A stretch of 64,000 bases of DNA, from assembly GCA_028583605.1 (NCBI GenBank), contig CM053329.1, forward strand, positions 2,480,001 through 2,544,000, in the 5' to 3' direction. The stretch comes from Dastarcus helophoroides (lineage: Eukaryota > Arthropoda > Insecta > Coleoptera > Bothrideridae). The position numbers and the translations under genes are program-made. The notes under the pieces are model-generated. The model was not told the origin of the DNA and made no database searches. It saw only the letters and a list, made by a program, of their open reading frames with translations. Below, in pieces: positions 1 to 10,394 of the stretch; the stretch's first letter is position 1, and each line of letters starts with the position of its first letter.

Positions 1-1
1 G

Positions 2-157
2 TACGGATCTGCCTTTGTTTACTGGTTCCACAAACGGCCACACCAAGTGTGCGAGAAAATATCCATTATTTCCAGCATTATTGCCTCACTGGGCATGATT
101 CTATTATTTGTCTCTCTTCTGGTCTTTATAACGCTCAGCTGGTTTGCGTTGGATTAA
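2..157 (+). CDS. C-terminal exon of an unidentified membrane protein (partial)
   Basis: The frame is open from base 2 to a TAA at 155-157 and encodes 51 residues. It starts with an aromatic/basic stretch (YWFHKRPH, residues 7-14). This is followed by about 30 mainly hydrophobic residues (roughly 20-50), a convincing membrane segment, and the protein ends in FALD. Base composition is markedly less AT-rich than the DNA after it, and an AATAAA at 321-326 could be the polyadenylation signal. The upstream part lies outside the window, so I cannot tell whether base 2 is inside the exon or close to its splice acceptor. I do not recognise the family. A last exon of a multi-pass transporter, receptor or tetraspan-like protein is an inference from the hydrophobic C-terminus only. 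Confidence 0.55.
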   Translation, partial: YGSAFVYWFHKRPHQVCEKISIISSIIASLGMILLFVSLLVFITLSWFALD

Positions 158-320
158 TTAAATATGACTGCCGTAAATGTTCGAGCCATTCAAGATTTTA
201 TTAGAAATCATATTGAAATGACAGCCTAGGTAGTTGATACAATCTTCTTAACTACCGAGAGCGCTTTAATGGATTCGGGGGAACAGAAGAAAGCTGGGAG
301 CGGTTTTGTTCAAATGTTCA

Positions 321-326
321 AATAAA
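321..326 (+). promoter_or_regulatory. Possible polyadenylation signal AATAAA
   Basis: An AATAAA hexamer lies about 165 bases after the stop codon of the exon at 2-157. It is plausible as that gene's polyadenylation signal, but the hexamer is common by chance in DNA this AT-rich. Confidence 0.3.
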
Positions 327-1166
327 TTTCTTTGAATCAATTAACATGAAAATGGGCCTAAACATGTTTGGATTAAGTGCAACTTTGAGTTAAATCGGTA
401 ATCTAAATATGTTACCTACATATTCTCACGTGTGTTTACAATACGGTGATGTAAATGTTATCGATATTATACAAATTTTATTCTTCTATGATTGACTATT
501 AGCAACATATTTATAGACAATTTGATTGACGATATTATTTGGTTTGAGAACAACTTTTCTATACTGTTCAAAACATAACCGAGCTTTTTTAATTAGGCGG
601 TAATTGATCATCTATTTGTACTGCAAGTGACATAATGGTCCGAGTAATGGACCTTGCACGAATTAGTTACATCTCATTTGGGCTATTAGAGAGTAACAGT
701 AACGTATTTTAGGGTTTGCAGCCATTTCCTCATTGTTCGAATTACGAAAACAACGATGCATCGTGAAATTTTGCACGCAACTGGGAAAATTATTCACAAA
801 ACCTTTGAAACAAACTTACACAGTTTGTCAATCAACTGAAGATGAGCCTTAATCAAGAAATCCTTTATTAATGATGATACACACCCCCAGAAAAGTAAAG
901 ATCTTGTCCGTGTCAGTAGTAATCTGAAAATCAGAAAGCTTGCAGAAAATTTGCCACATTAAAAGGTCAAGAACTCAAAAGTCAGGACACGATATTATGA
1001 CAGAAAAATTAAACATCCACGGAGTTTCTGCAAAGTTTGCTCCTTTTTTTATGACCGCTGAAAAGTAAAAAAGATATTGAATTCATCACAGGATTGGAAT
1101 ATTGAGGCAAACATCTAATCATTATAGTGTGTTAATGAAGGACTTCCTAGCCCAAAAAAAAAGATA
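327..1166. other. AT-rich non-coding DNA
   Basis: No convincing coding frame, RNA gene or repeat structure was seen between the terminal exon and the TIR element starting at 1174. Confidence 0.5.
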
Positions 1167-1173
1167 ACGACAG

Positions 1174-2145
1174 CACAGTATAGATATTAGCTTACGCATA
1201 CAGTAGCGACAAGAGGTGTCGGTACCTTTGATCTTGAAGTGGCTAAAATCGTTGACCTTTAGTGGAGTCAGCCATGTTGTGGATTGTGCACGCCCGCGAA
1301 AATTTAAATTTATTTATTAAACAAAACCATCAAGTTTATTAATTTTACCGTTTAAATTCTAATTTAATACCTTACAAATAGTCCAAAAATACTTGTTCTC
1401 GTGTATTTTTTAAATAATGTGTATTTTGTAATTACTGATAACCTGATGAGTATAAAGAATACACAAAGAAAAACTAAACACAGATTGTGACTGACGGCAA
1501 AATAATTTTAACAGGAAACAACTTCTTTATTTTTTGTATAAAACTGGCAAATGCGAGTATAATAAAATAGTTTTTTTTAATAAAACAAATTGGGTGTACT
1601 CGAATATTACCGTTTGCCGTCATTTGGAAATTAAAAAGAAGCTGACTTTATCAAATTATTATTGCTGTTAGAGTTACATTTATAAATAGAACGTGTAAAT
1701 TCTCCTCTTTTCTCTTTTATTTGGTTTCATCTTATTAGCGCAATGAATTATAACAACACTGACATTTAAATAAAACTGATCCAGCGTTGCCAGATGACCT
1801 AAACCTTATTCGCGAACAATCTCCTTAAAAATCCCACAATTCGGATGAAAATCCCTGATCATATCAAATTTCTAGAACATCCATAAATGTAGATAAATTG
1901 TCTTACATTTTCACCATGAATGAATAACATATGAATATTCGCTCAAGTGCTGATTTTCCCGAACACTTGGCAACTCTCAACTGATATTCAGTTACCCAAC
2001 GAGCATAGATCTTACTTCTGGTTATCATAGAACACTGCGACGCCATGTTCGGGATTGTGCAAATTGACGCATGAGCAAACAAAATTCATGACAAAATTTT
2101 AGCACTTTGTCGCTACTGCATGCGTAAGCTAATATCTATACTGTG
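1174..2145. mobile_element. 972-bp non-autonomous TIR element (P- or hAT-like)
   Basis: The ends form 39-bp terminal inverted repeats (1174-1212 and 2107-2145) starting CACAGTATAGATATTAGC, with a single mismatch. The copy is flanked by a perfect 7-bp direct repeat ACGACAG (1167-1173 and 2146-2152), as expected for a target-site duplication. Seven to eight bases suggests the P or hAT superfamily. The CACAGT start also resembles Transib ends, but Transib makes 5-bp duplications. No transposase frame is present inside. A subterminal motif starting GCCATGTT and containing GGATTGTGCA occurs near both ends (about 1270-1293 and 2042-2065) in the same orientation. Confidence 0.8.
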
Positions 2146-2237
2146 ACGACAGTTCCATCCACTGTCGAGGTAACTCCAACCTTTTTTTTTAATTTTTTTT
2201 ATTTTAATTCAGTGCATTGAAGAAATTCATAAAATGC

Positions 2238-2460
2238 CAGAGAAAATTTACGGTTTATTTATTTACCTTTGCCCAAAATCTGATAACTATTCTCCCGCAG
2301 TTTCTCTATCCCCAGGATCTTGTTCCCAGTGATTTTCTCTCATCTTCAAAATTAAAATCGGTGCTAAAAGGATGTCATTCTGATTCCATTAATCATATTA
2401 GTAATAATTCGTCACTGGTATTAAAAGATGAAACAGACTTCATATGGCTAATTTACGAAT
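2238..2460 (+). pseudogene. Mariner transposase C-terminal relic
   Basis: The frame around 2238-2460 reads the conserved mariner catalytic C-terminus in decayed form. It shows an ILPQ stretch, then YPQDLVPSDF (the third-aspartate motif, normally YSPDLAPSDF), then KLKSVLKG followed by an acidic/Asn-rich tail. Only about 75 residues of a transposase of roughly 345 residues survive. No inverted repeats were found nearby, so this is a fragment rather than a mobile copy. Confidence 0.7.
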
Positions 2461-2462
2461 AA

Positions 2463-5400
2463 TTTTGATTGGATTAGAAACTAATTTGTAATATTTTAAC
2501 GAAACGACTTTGATTTCTTTAAATTATCCGGTAAAAAATAAATATATTTCCAATTGTTTGAGTCAGTGGAAGGAAGCTAACGTATGCATTTTGAATGCAT
2601 CAAAACCATCATTTGTATTGAAAATCGTTAAGCACAAAGTTTATTTTTCACATACAGGAACAAAAAATATCATTATATGACAAACTAGGCCTTATTTTTC
2701 ATTCGATTATTTGTTGTAGACTCATAACTTATAAAAGTTATTTATAATTAGTATCTCAGAAGCGGATCCAATATGGGGTCTTGTGGAATCCCTAGGTTAT
2801 TAATATTGGAGTTGGACGTGTAGGTATTAAAAAAAAGACACTTAATCCATTACGAAGCTAACTAGAGAACCATTCAATGACAACGGTGTTAAAGGCAAAT
2901 TTTTTAAATTTATTTCGAAAGAAAGATCAATGTGTTCATTTATTAATGCATTTTTTTTTCAATTTTTATTTGCAATCGAAATTACCAAGAATGTTTATGT
3001 CGAAAAACAAATTGATTAGAGATAATTTGTAATATCTGGTGGTGAACTGTCGATATCATATTTTTTTAAAATGAAAGTGGATTGGCAGCTCCCAAGTTGG
3101 ATGTATTTGGCATTTTTGGTATAATTGATTCTCTTCCATTTTTTAGGAAATGCGCCTGCCTTTTAAGTGTTTGTTGTTGTTAGCAATTATTAACAGGAAC
3201 TAATTTCCTTCTGATAGTAGAACCTATTGTACCATTTATGTAGACGGTTAAACTACTGTTATTGATGTTTACATTGACATTATATCCTCAATAAATTGGG
3301 TTAAACTAATTTTCGAAGGCAGTCTGAAGAATCTGAATATGAATTAAATGTTGTATTTCTGCCTGTAACATTGAGCTGAATGGCTAATGCTCTATTTAAC
3401 AAGAGTATTAAACTTTTATGCTACATTTAGGGCACAATGGAATTTTGTGGGTAATATTTTCCTTACTAGGATGAATACATATAGGCTAGGGGAAATTGTT
3501 GTTATCAAAATATAATTTGGAGAACATCATCAATCAACAAGGAAATTATTAAAATAGGTATTATATACTTAATTTTTAGATAATTTATTATATTATCAGC
3601 CTTACCCAATTGTCAATTTTAATGGTATTGAATTTTAAAGAACACTTAAATTACAAAGTCGAAAAAGATAAGAATTTGCTTTTTGAATTATGCAGGTTGA
3701 TTAAGGAGGAAACCCCCAATATTTAAAGGAATGTAGGGGGGATAGAAGTAAACAAAAAAGTCTAATAAATTTATGGTCGAATATCCACAGTTACTGAGAG
3801 GAAAGAAACCATCTATTTTTAAGGTTTACCTTCTAAAATTTATTATTTGATATTTTATTTGGCGTGACTAGCAAAATAGTAATTATTATTATTCTTATAC
3901 CAGTTTCTTAGCTCAATTGTACTAAATAATTATCTAGCTTGAGTAAGAAATACAGAATATTTGGAAAATATGCTCATGGATTTATTGGACGATGTTCTAT
4001 TGAATATTAGGCAATACATATAGTCGTAAGGTAGTGCTCTTGCTAATTCTAGTCGTATTGTGATCGGTCATCTTAACAATAGTTTTCCATAGCCCTGGAT
4101 TGACCATTGTATTTTTTAAAATTGGACGCCAAGGTCAATAGATTTGAATCCCGTTGATTACAACCTGCGAATATAGCTTAATTAAAACGTTTATGCAACA
4201 AAGCTGAACTGAAGTGTGGTACCACTCGATTAGATTGTCACATTTTCATCGATATCTCCATAACCTTTGATATGCGACCATATGCTGATGAGCCTCTTTT
4301 ATTCAGTTTTGCCCCCCAGACACCCTCTATAAATATTGGGGGGTCTGCCCCAATCACCTTGTTTAATGTGGTTGTCATAAAAAAAAACCTCTAAAATTTC
4401 ATTTCACAAAAACTTGCACATGTTCTTTGCTTCAGAAAACAAAAACATTGCACAATTGTTGATTATAAATCAATGACATTTTGGGTAAAACTGAAAAGGA
4501 AAATTTTGTGTTTTACAGAATAGTGAATGATTTTGTAGTATCACAAATCATTAAATACATCTTTACAGCAACATATTACGATTACGGTAATTTGTTACTT
4601 AAAATTAAAATAACCTCTTTCAAAGGCATCTGGAGCTTGAATTTAAAAAACTTTTAGGGTGATAATATTTAATATATAAACCTAGAAACTATAAAAAAGG
4701 TAAATAGACAGAAATATTTAGAACACAACTCAAAATTAATACATTTTGTTCAAGATGAATATTAAGGTAAGGGATTTGCTTTATAATATAAACGTAAAGT
4801 TGTAAGTAACAAAGATGGTTTTTGTTTGCACTTCTCCTTCTTCCAATATTAATCTTCTGAAGTTTCAATTCGAAATATAATTAAAACGGAGGGAAGGAAA
4901 GCGTTTAATTATTGTGGGCACATTTAATATAAGCAATATTCAAGACACCCTCAATAATACAAATAAGGGAATGATATTAGCTACAATGTCTTGTGATGGC
5001 ATATTGCTTGCCTGGAAGCTGTGTGTACACAAAACAGTGTACATCATAACAACAGGCCCGTTCGTATACGAAGTAACATCTCTAATATCATATTTAATAC
5101 ATTCAGGATGAATATGAATGTAGGCGCTGAGGAGAAGCCAACCGTGGCGTTAACTGATACGAGTCATATTGCTGTGGTAGAATTTTGTCATGTTGTTACT
5201 TGCGACCTGTTACATTTTGCATTCTCAGAAGGAATATTAAATGATGCTTTTGTACTTGCTTTTATAACAACATATTTTAAGCTAAGACTCGCTTTCCTAC
5301 GATAAAATATCTCGCTACTTGGGGATAAATTGAATTTACTTAGTGGGGAACAAGCATTACTACTGTACCTTTTACCTTTAATGAGTACATATACTACATA

Positions 5401-5745
5401 TATTTAGTTGCACACTCTCTATTTACCAACTTAAATGTTCTTAAATGGCATCAACAATAGAAAATAGAAAACTGAATTTTTAGTCACGTATTTGAAATTG
5501 AATACAATATGAAAATAAAACAAAGAAAGAAGTTTTTCTGTTTCAAGGGTTCATCAATTAAAACAATTTAATCTAATCGTTTTATTTATATTTTCAGTGA
5601 GGACTTGTAGCCCGTGAGATCCTCATATCGTATACCCCTTAAATATAGTTTATGAGTTTATTTAAAGTTCGCAATCTACGTCAATATATCACGAAATGTA
5701 GTTGAACTGCAGAACTGTATTTGACCCGCGTATTTGATACGCATT
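2463..5745. other. AT-rich DNA, no recognised gene
   Basis: Mostly AT-rich with homopolymer runs. One stretch around 5000-5305 is less AT-rich and holds overlapping short ORFs (listed separately). A tRNA B-box-like string near 4143 has no supporting A box at tRNA distance. Nothing else is supported. Confidence 0.45.
5021..5305 (+). CDS. Short unidentified ORF, doubtful
   Basis: This 94-codon frame has a more coding-like composition than its surroundings, especially after about residue 30 (an acidic, Val/Ala/Cys-containing stretch). Its first codon is not ATG; in-frame ATGs occur only further in, near 5108-5114. I recognise no domain. It could be a decayed exon, a transposon remnant or chance. 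No splice sites can be argued with confidence. Confidence 0.15.
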   Translation: MCTQNSVHHNNRPVRIRSNISNIIFNTFRMNMNVGAEEKPTVALTDTSHIAVVEFCHVVTCDLLHFAFSEGILNDAFVLAFITTYFKLRLAFLR

Positions 5746-5842
5746 ATTTTGGTGGAATGGACTGGTTCTTGGTTATCTTTAAAAATTGAAATACAAATCT
5801 CGTTCCCTGAAACCAAATAAGATTAAAAAATACAACAGAGGT

Positions 5843-5887
5843 TCCTCTAACGCGTTTCGATGGCCAAGATATCATCTTCAGAAAGAT
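5843..5887 (-). ncRNA. Hammerhead ribozyme-like motif, PLE family A (decayed)
   Basis: Read on the minus strand, this has the core CUGAAGA, an imperfect stem II and the GAAA box of the family A motif seen intact at 61334-61374. Substitutions in stem II and in the 5' strand of stem I suggest it is no longer functional. Confidence 0.5.
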
Positions 5888-6105
5888 ACTAACACCTAAT
5901 CCTAAAATTAACCCTTATATACTAAGAATATTCACTTTGTGCAAGATCGACTGCATCCGAACGCGCATGCGCATCTAATCATACTCATCGTAGTGTCACA
6001 ATTCCTTATTTGTCAATCTTAACTATTTTTAACAGAGATGAGTGGCCTAAAGGGCCAGCGCAACCATTCATAAGATTGTCTTCAGCCTTATGGATGATTA
6101 TTATC

Positions 6106-6261
6106 TATCCTATTAAACTGTTAAGAGTAGTAAATAAGAATTCTATGTTAAATGCTTGTGAAAGCTTAGCCATCCATAAGGCTGAACACAGGGTTATGAA
6201 TGGTTGCGCTGGGCCTTTAGGCCACTCATCTCTGTTAAAAATAGTTAAGGTTAACAGATAA
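6106..6261 (+). pseudogene. GIY-YIG endonuclease C-terminus, PLE-A relic
   Basis: The frame reads the last ~50 residues of the PLE-A endonuclease, nearly identical to the C-terminus at 61065-61216. It contains LLRVVNKN, the ACESLAIHKA helix with its conserved Glu, and the NGCAGPLGHSSLLK tail. The GIY and YIG motifs are missing. Upstream it is fused to an inverted copy of the same segment (about 6012-6095), which gives an antisense-derived N-terminus. Confidence 0.75.
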
Positions 6262-6350
6262 GGGATTGTGATAACGAAGGCCTCCACGGCCAGAGTCAGT
6301 ACAGGATATAATTCTTCCGGAATTGGACCGTGTCAAAGAACTACTAAAAG

Positions 6351-6395
6351 TGTTCGACGTTTCGCCCACCATCGTAGGGGGCTTCTTCAGGAACA
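6351..6395 (-). ncRNA. Hammerhead ribozyme-like motif, family B
   Basis: This is the minus-strand counterpart of 6730-6774 in the inverted arm, with the same core CUGAAGA, GCCC/GGGC stem II, GAAA, CGUC and GAACA stem I. Confidence 0.6.
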
Positions 6396-6729
6396 AACAA
6401 AGAAAAATAAATGAAAAGAGAAATATGACGGAATATGCAAAAATGAAAAAATGAAAAGGCCCATTTCAAAACATCAGAGCACGGTAACTCACTATGTCCA
6501 CCATACCAGAGGCGAAACTCTTCTGAATTGAAAATTGGTACAAAGGATAAGAAAGTTTAGATAGAAGAACACGATAACTCAGTATGTCCACCATACCAGA
6601 AGAGTTCAGAAGAGTTTCGCCTCTGGTATGGTGGACATACTGAGTTACCGTGCTCTGATGTTTTGAAATTGGCCTTTTTATTTTTGCATATTCCCTTATA
6701 TTCCTCTTTTCATTTATTTTTCTTTTCTT

Positions 6730-6774
6730 TGTTCCTGAAGAAGCCCCCTACGATGGTGGGCGAAACGTCGAACA
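6730..6774 (+). ncRNA. Hammerhead ribozyme-like motif, family B
   Basis: Stem I is TGTTC (6730-6734) paired with GAACA (6770-6774). The core CUGAAGA is at 6735-6741, stem II GCCC/GGGC encloses a loop of about 11 bases, GAAA is at 6762-6765, followed by CGUC with cleavage expected after the final C. The hammerhead consensus is CUGANGA...GAAA...NUH. Stem III would be only 2 bp with no loop, so efficient cleavage would probably need a dimer, as proposed for other PLE hammerheads. Confidence 0.6.
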
Positions 6775-6957
6775 CTTTTAGTAGTTCTTTGACACGGTCC
6801 AATCCCGGAAGAAGTATATCCTGTATTATATAATAGATTGTGACACTACGACGTGTATGATTAGATGGGCATGCGCGTTCGGATGCGGTCGATCCTGCAC
6901 GAAGTGAATATTCTTAGTATGAAAGGGTTAATTTTAGGTTTTAGGATTAGGTGTTAG

Positions 6958-7004
6958 TATCTCTCTGAAGATGATACCTTGGCTATCGAAACGCGTTAGA
7001 GCAA
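6958..7004 (+). ncRNA. Hammerhead ribozyme-like motif, PLE family A
   Basis: This has CTCT/AGAG stem I, core CUGAAGA, a GATA/TATC stem II with an inner mismatch, GAAA and CGCGUU. It is the plus-strand arm partner of 5843-5887. Confidence 0.6.
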
Positions 7005-7100
7005 CGTCTCTTGTGTTTTTTAATCTTTCTTGGTTTCGGGGGACAAGATGTGTATTTCAATTTTTGAAGATAACCAAGGACCAGTCCGTTCCACCAAAAT

Positions 7101-8394
7101 TTTGCGTAATACTAAGATTAACTGCCTGAATAATAATAATGAGTCCTTATCACAATTGCAAATCGATTGGGGCGTTAACTTAAGAATTGTGTGGTGTTCA
7201 AAGAATTCACTATCCTGAAAATAGTTACCCGTTATATTTCATCCATTCATGAAATGATTAAACTTAAGCCAGTTAAAAAAAAAGGGGTAACATTTCAGCG
7301 AACTCCATTCAACTGGAAAAGCAACTTCCATTCGACCGACCGGTCAGAAAATGTAATTAGTGTTTAATAATTTAATAACCTTTCACGAAGCTCTTTTGGC
7401 GAATTAATTACACCCTATTCACGAATGATAAATCATAAGGGAAATAATTGGCTTAACAACGAACTGGACTATTTGCACTGGAAAGGATTTGAATTTGAAT
7501 AACAGCGTATGTTCACTGATGAATTAAACAAACTCACAATTTTTTTATGAAACCGTATTAACCTTTGTTCTTCTACTTCTAAACTAGGGATCTGCTTTTT
7601 AAATTCTTTAAGTGAAAGCGGACTCCAGAAAATTAAATAAAGCCTAACCCTTTGATGTTTAGCTTTGTTGTATAATGTTGCATTAATTATTAGTGATTAG
7701 GAAACGATAGATCGTTTGCATAGTTAGCAACTAAAGCTTTCAAAAACTGTACCATTGTTAACGGCTAATATATTTCTCAAATCTATCACGTACGTACGAA
7801 ATGCCAAAAAACACTCTCGACTAGAAGATAGTAAATGAGCTCCATCGATGGGGATTTGAGACATGAGGATTAGCTTCCATTACATACGCAATTATTCTTG
7901 CTTTCATTTCAACGTCATTCCGATGCTATGATGTTTACGACCGTTACGAGCAACTTAAAGATTTGCTCAGACGGCGACACGGTACAAAAGACAAAGCTAT
8001 TCGAATTCTAAACAAAAGGTGAAATGAACCTTCATTTGTTCGGGAATTTAATAGAACTTGAACTGAATCCTTTCGACAAGAAATTCCTTTGGAACGAAAC
8101 GAATGTCTTTTGATACAAAGGGGGTTAAAAAGACTATCGATGTTTCAAAATAGATAACGGCACGTTAACGGCTATTCATTTACTTTCAAATCATGATTGA
8201 TTAATACTCTCTTAGATGAAGTTACTTAGTATCTATATTTCTCTAAACATGAATTTAGCGGAAACTTTTTCAATGGCATAAATATTAAGCCATTAACACT
8301 AAATTCAAGCAAGAGATAGTTTACAGGTGTTCATTACTTGATTTTTCCTAAAAAAGTTTTGTTATAAAACAACTTATATAAATGTTTTGATTTT
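7101..8394. other. AT-rich non-coding DNA
   Basis: No coding frame, inverted repeat or RNA gene could be supported in this stretch. Confidence 0.45.
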
Positions 8395-8402
8395 GCAATG
8401 AC

Positions 8403-9668
8403 TAGAGACCGGATTTTAGGTAAAATACTATGATTCTACCTTTTCACCTTTTTTGGCGTTTTACATGCGTTATTGCCTAAATTTCAATTTTGTTTGTCTT
8501 TTTGCCTTTTTAAAGGTTATTTGAACCTATTTTCACAAAATTTCGTGCCTATTTATCCTTTTCTATGGATTTTCACAAGTGCTTTCTTACACTTCTAAAG
8601 AATTTATACAGACCCATTTACTTAATAAAATAAAGCTAATAATATGAAAATCGAGTCCATCATAATAACAAGAAGAAGCTTGAAGTATAAATTTCCAGAA
8701 AATTGTAATTTAATAACAATTACTCTTATGACTCACACCCCCTTAAAAGTATTACTTGCTCTTGTTGGGCACGACAATTATTGAACTATATCCTGTTTAT
8801 TTTATTTCTAAGTAAAAACAGATGTTCGAGTAAAATGATAAAATTACCCGAATGATATTCCTTTTTTAATTGTTAATTTTTAATCTACTTTGCGTAAGAG
8901 CACTTCTGTGGGAAAAATACCTCCAGAAATACAAAGTGCTCTAAACACATAGTTTAGAAAAATCGCGTAATTGTAAATGTTAAAAGACTTTTTGTAATAT
9001 TTTTATATCACTAGCAAAATTCTTTTCAGTAAAAACATTGTGTTCATTTCAATTATATGCAAAAAAAATGCTAGGAAAAATCTAGTATTCAATATTTTTA
9101 TTAGAACTCTGGGTGATTCCTTTGTTGCAAAAATATACTGAGGAGAAAATTTTCTACGAAGGAGAAAAAGCTACTTAAAGATAGCTATCAAAAATACGTT
9201 GCTTATACTTCTTATCTTATAAAAATAATATGCTGCATTATTTTTCTCTTCCGAAAATAGGTAATATTAAAGAAGGACGTAAATTGTTTTAAAATGTCCT
9301 CCTTTTGAAGATATTTAAGTCTTTGGCTAGATTCGTGCTAATGGTGAAAACAATAAATCGTTACTAAATGATATAATTTGAACATTGTCTATCTATCAAG
9401 AGAAATACTTTTTAAATTACTAGGATTTATTGTCGTGAAATCATACAAATCTTACAATGGAAAATATTGAGAGACAAACATCTATTAACATTTGTAGTTG
9501 GAAAAAGGAAACGTTCCAAATTGTCAATAAATGTTTTTCTTCTTAACTGACCTTGTTTGATTGGGTATTTTGCCTTTTTAGTTCCCTTTTTAGCTGTTCG
9601 TGTTTGCCTAATTTAACATTTTCCTCACCTTTTTACCTTGTTTTATTGTACCTAAAATCCGGTCTCTA
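8403..9668. mobile_element. 1.27-kb hAT-like non-autonomous element
   Basis: The ends are perfect inverted repeats TAGAGACCGGATTTTAGGTA. The flanks GCAATGAC (8395-8402) and GAGATGAC (9669-9676) agree at 6 of 8 positions, consistent with an aged 8-bp target duplication. The TAGAG start and 8-bp duplication fit hAT. GCCTTTTT/CACCTTTTT-type motifs cluster just inside both ends (about 8437-8515 and 9570-9640), as expected of subterminal transposase-binding repeats. No transposase frame remains. Confidence 0.75.
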
Positions 9669-9795
9669 GAGATGACCTTTTCTTTCTTAGTTGTTAAATC
9701 TTCCATATTAGCTCAGGAGGAAAATTAATTTAATCCTTATAAATTTGTCCTATATAGTTTGCCCCATCGGTCTGAGGAAAAACAATAACTACTCA

Positions 9796-10059
9796 CGAAA
9801 ATTGAAATACAAAACTTGTCCCCTGAAACCCAGAAAAAGTTAAAAAAACACAACAAATTTTGCTCTAACGCGTTTCGATAGCCAAGCTATCATCTTCAGA
9901 GAGATACTCAGTATCTCAGTCTCTCAGTATCTGCTTGGCTGTCGAAACGCGTTAGAGCAATCTTTGTTGTGTTTTTTAATCTTTCTTGGTTTCAGGGGAC
10001 AAGTTTTGTATTTCAATTTTTGAAGGTAACCAGGGACCAGTCCGTTCCACCAAAATTAT
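9796..10059. mobile_element. Solo inverted terminal arms of PLE family A
   Basis: Two PLE-A arms lie head to head with no coding DNA between them, flanked by TACTCA (9790-9795 and 10060-10065), a possible target duplication. The left arm lacks the outermost ~45 bases present in the right arm. The junction near 9901-9930 contains repeated CTCAGTATCT units. The left hammerhead-like motif is complete. The right one has lost its CUGAAGA core. Confidence 0.75.
9862..9906 (-). ncRNA. Hammerhead ribozyme-like motif, PLE family A
   Basis: The minus strand has CTCT/AGAG stem I, core CUGAAGA, stem II GATAGC/GCTATC with a TTG loop, GAAA and CGCGUU. Compared with the 61.3-kb copy, stem II carries compensating changes (GACAGC/GCTGTC becomes GATAGC/GCTATC), which supports the pairing. 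Confidence 0.65.
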
Positions 10060-10065
10060 TACTCA

Positions 10066-10394
10066 GCGAAAGATAAATTTTAAAATTTCGTTTTGTCTAG
10101 AAAATGGATGTACCCTATTTTAAAATTAAATTCATTTATACAAGGTGTTTATATTCAAAGTACAAAGCACCAAATGCATTACGCTAGTATATTATGAAAT
10201 TATTAGAAAGTTACATCGCTGCTGGTCAAACTGACTTTTATTGTGTTGAGCTATTTTTAATTCGTTCTCCCTGGTTTGGGTTTATTGTGGAAAAGAGTGG
10301 CATACTACAAACGATTATAACTCCAAGGTATCTGAGTTATTGACAAAAACACCGAAGTACATTTCACATAAAAATCATACTATACTATAAATAT
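10066..10394. other. AT-rich spacer
   Basis: No recognisable gene. The end may contain further decayed upstream sequence of the gypsy relic that starts near 10395. Confidence 0.4.

Larger units (their letters stand above)
6272..6835. mobile_element. Palindromic element, family B (Penelope-like), nested in family A
   Basis: The 564-bp insertion is flanked by the 8-bp direct repeat GATTGTGA (6264-6271 and 6836-6843), which occurs once in the uninterrupted PLE-A sequence (compare GAAATTGTGAC near 61220). The insert is largely an inverted repeat. Its arms run from about 6300-6520 and 6600-6830 and meet near 6540-6600. Each arm has a hammerhead-like motif with a different stem II from family A. 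No coding region survives. Assignment to Penelope-like elements rests on the inverted ribozyme-bearing arms and is an inference. Confidence 0.7.
5746..7100. mobile_element. Palindromic Penelope-like element, family A, interrupted
   Basis: The two ends (ATTTTGGTGGAA at 5746 and its complement ending at 7100) are the same PLE terminal arm in inverted orientation. Each arm carries the family A hammerhead-like motif (5843-5887 minus, 6958-7004 plus). Inside, two copies of the 3' end of the GIY-YIG endonuclease coding region face each other (about 6012-6095 minus, 6106-6261 plus). They join in a hybrid open frame whose start is antisense and whose end is sense. A 564-bp family B element sits at 6272-6835. 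Inverted or head-to-head terminal repeats are typical of Penelope-like elements. The copy is inactive: it has no reverse transcriptase and the endonuclease is truncated. Confidence 0.8.

Noticed and set aside
1443..1475. CTGATGAG as a possible hammerhead core
   Set aside because: No GAAA box with a supporting stem II and no closing stem I could be found.
4285..4330. CTGATGAG near 4286 as a possible hammerhead core
   Set aside because: No GAAAC at the right distance and no stems.
4300..4360. Possible CCCCCC/GGGGGG hairpin
   Set aside because: The C-run and G-run would pair, but the adjacent CAGAC/GTCTG order is wrong for an extended stem.
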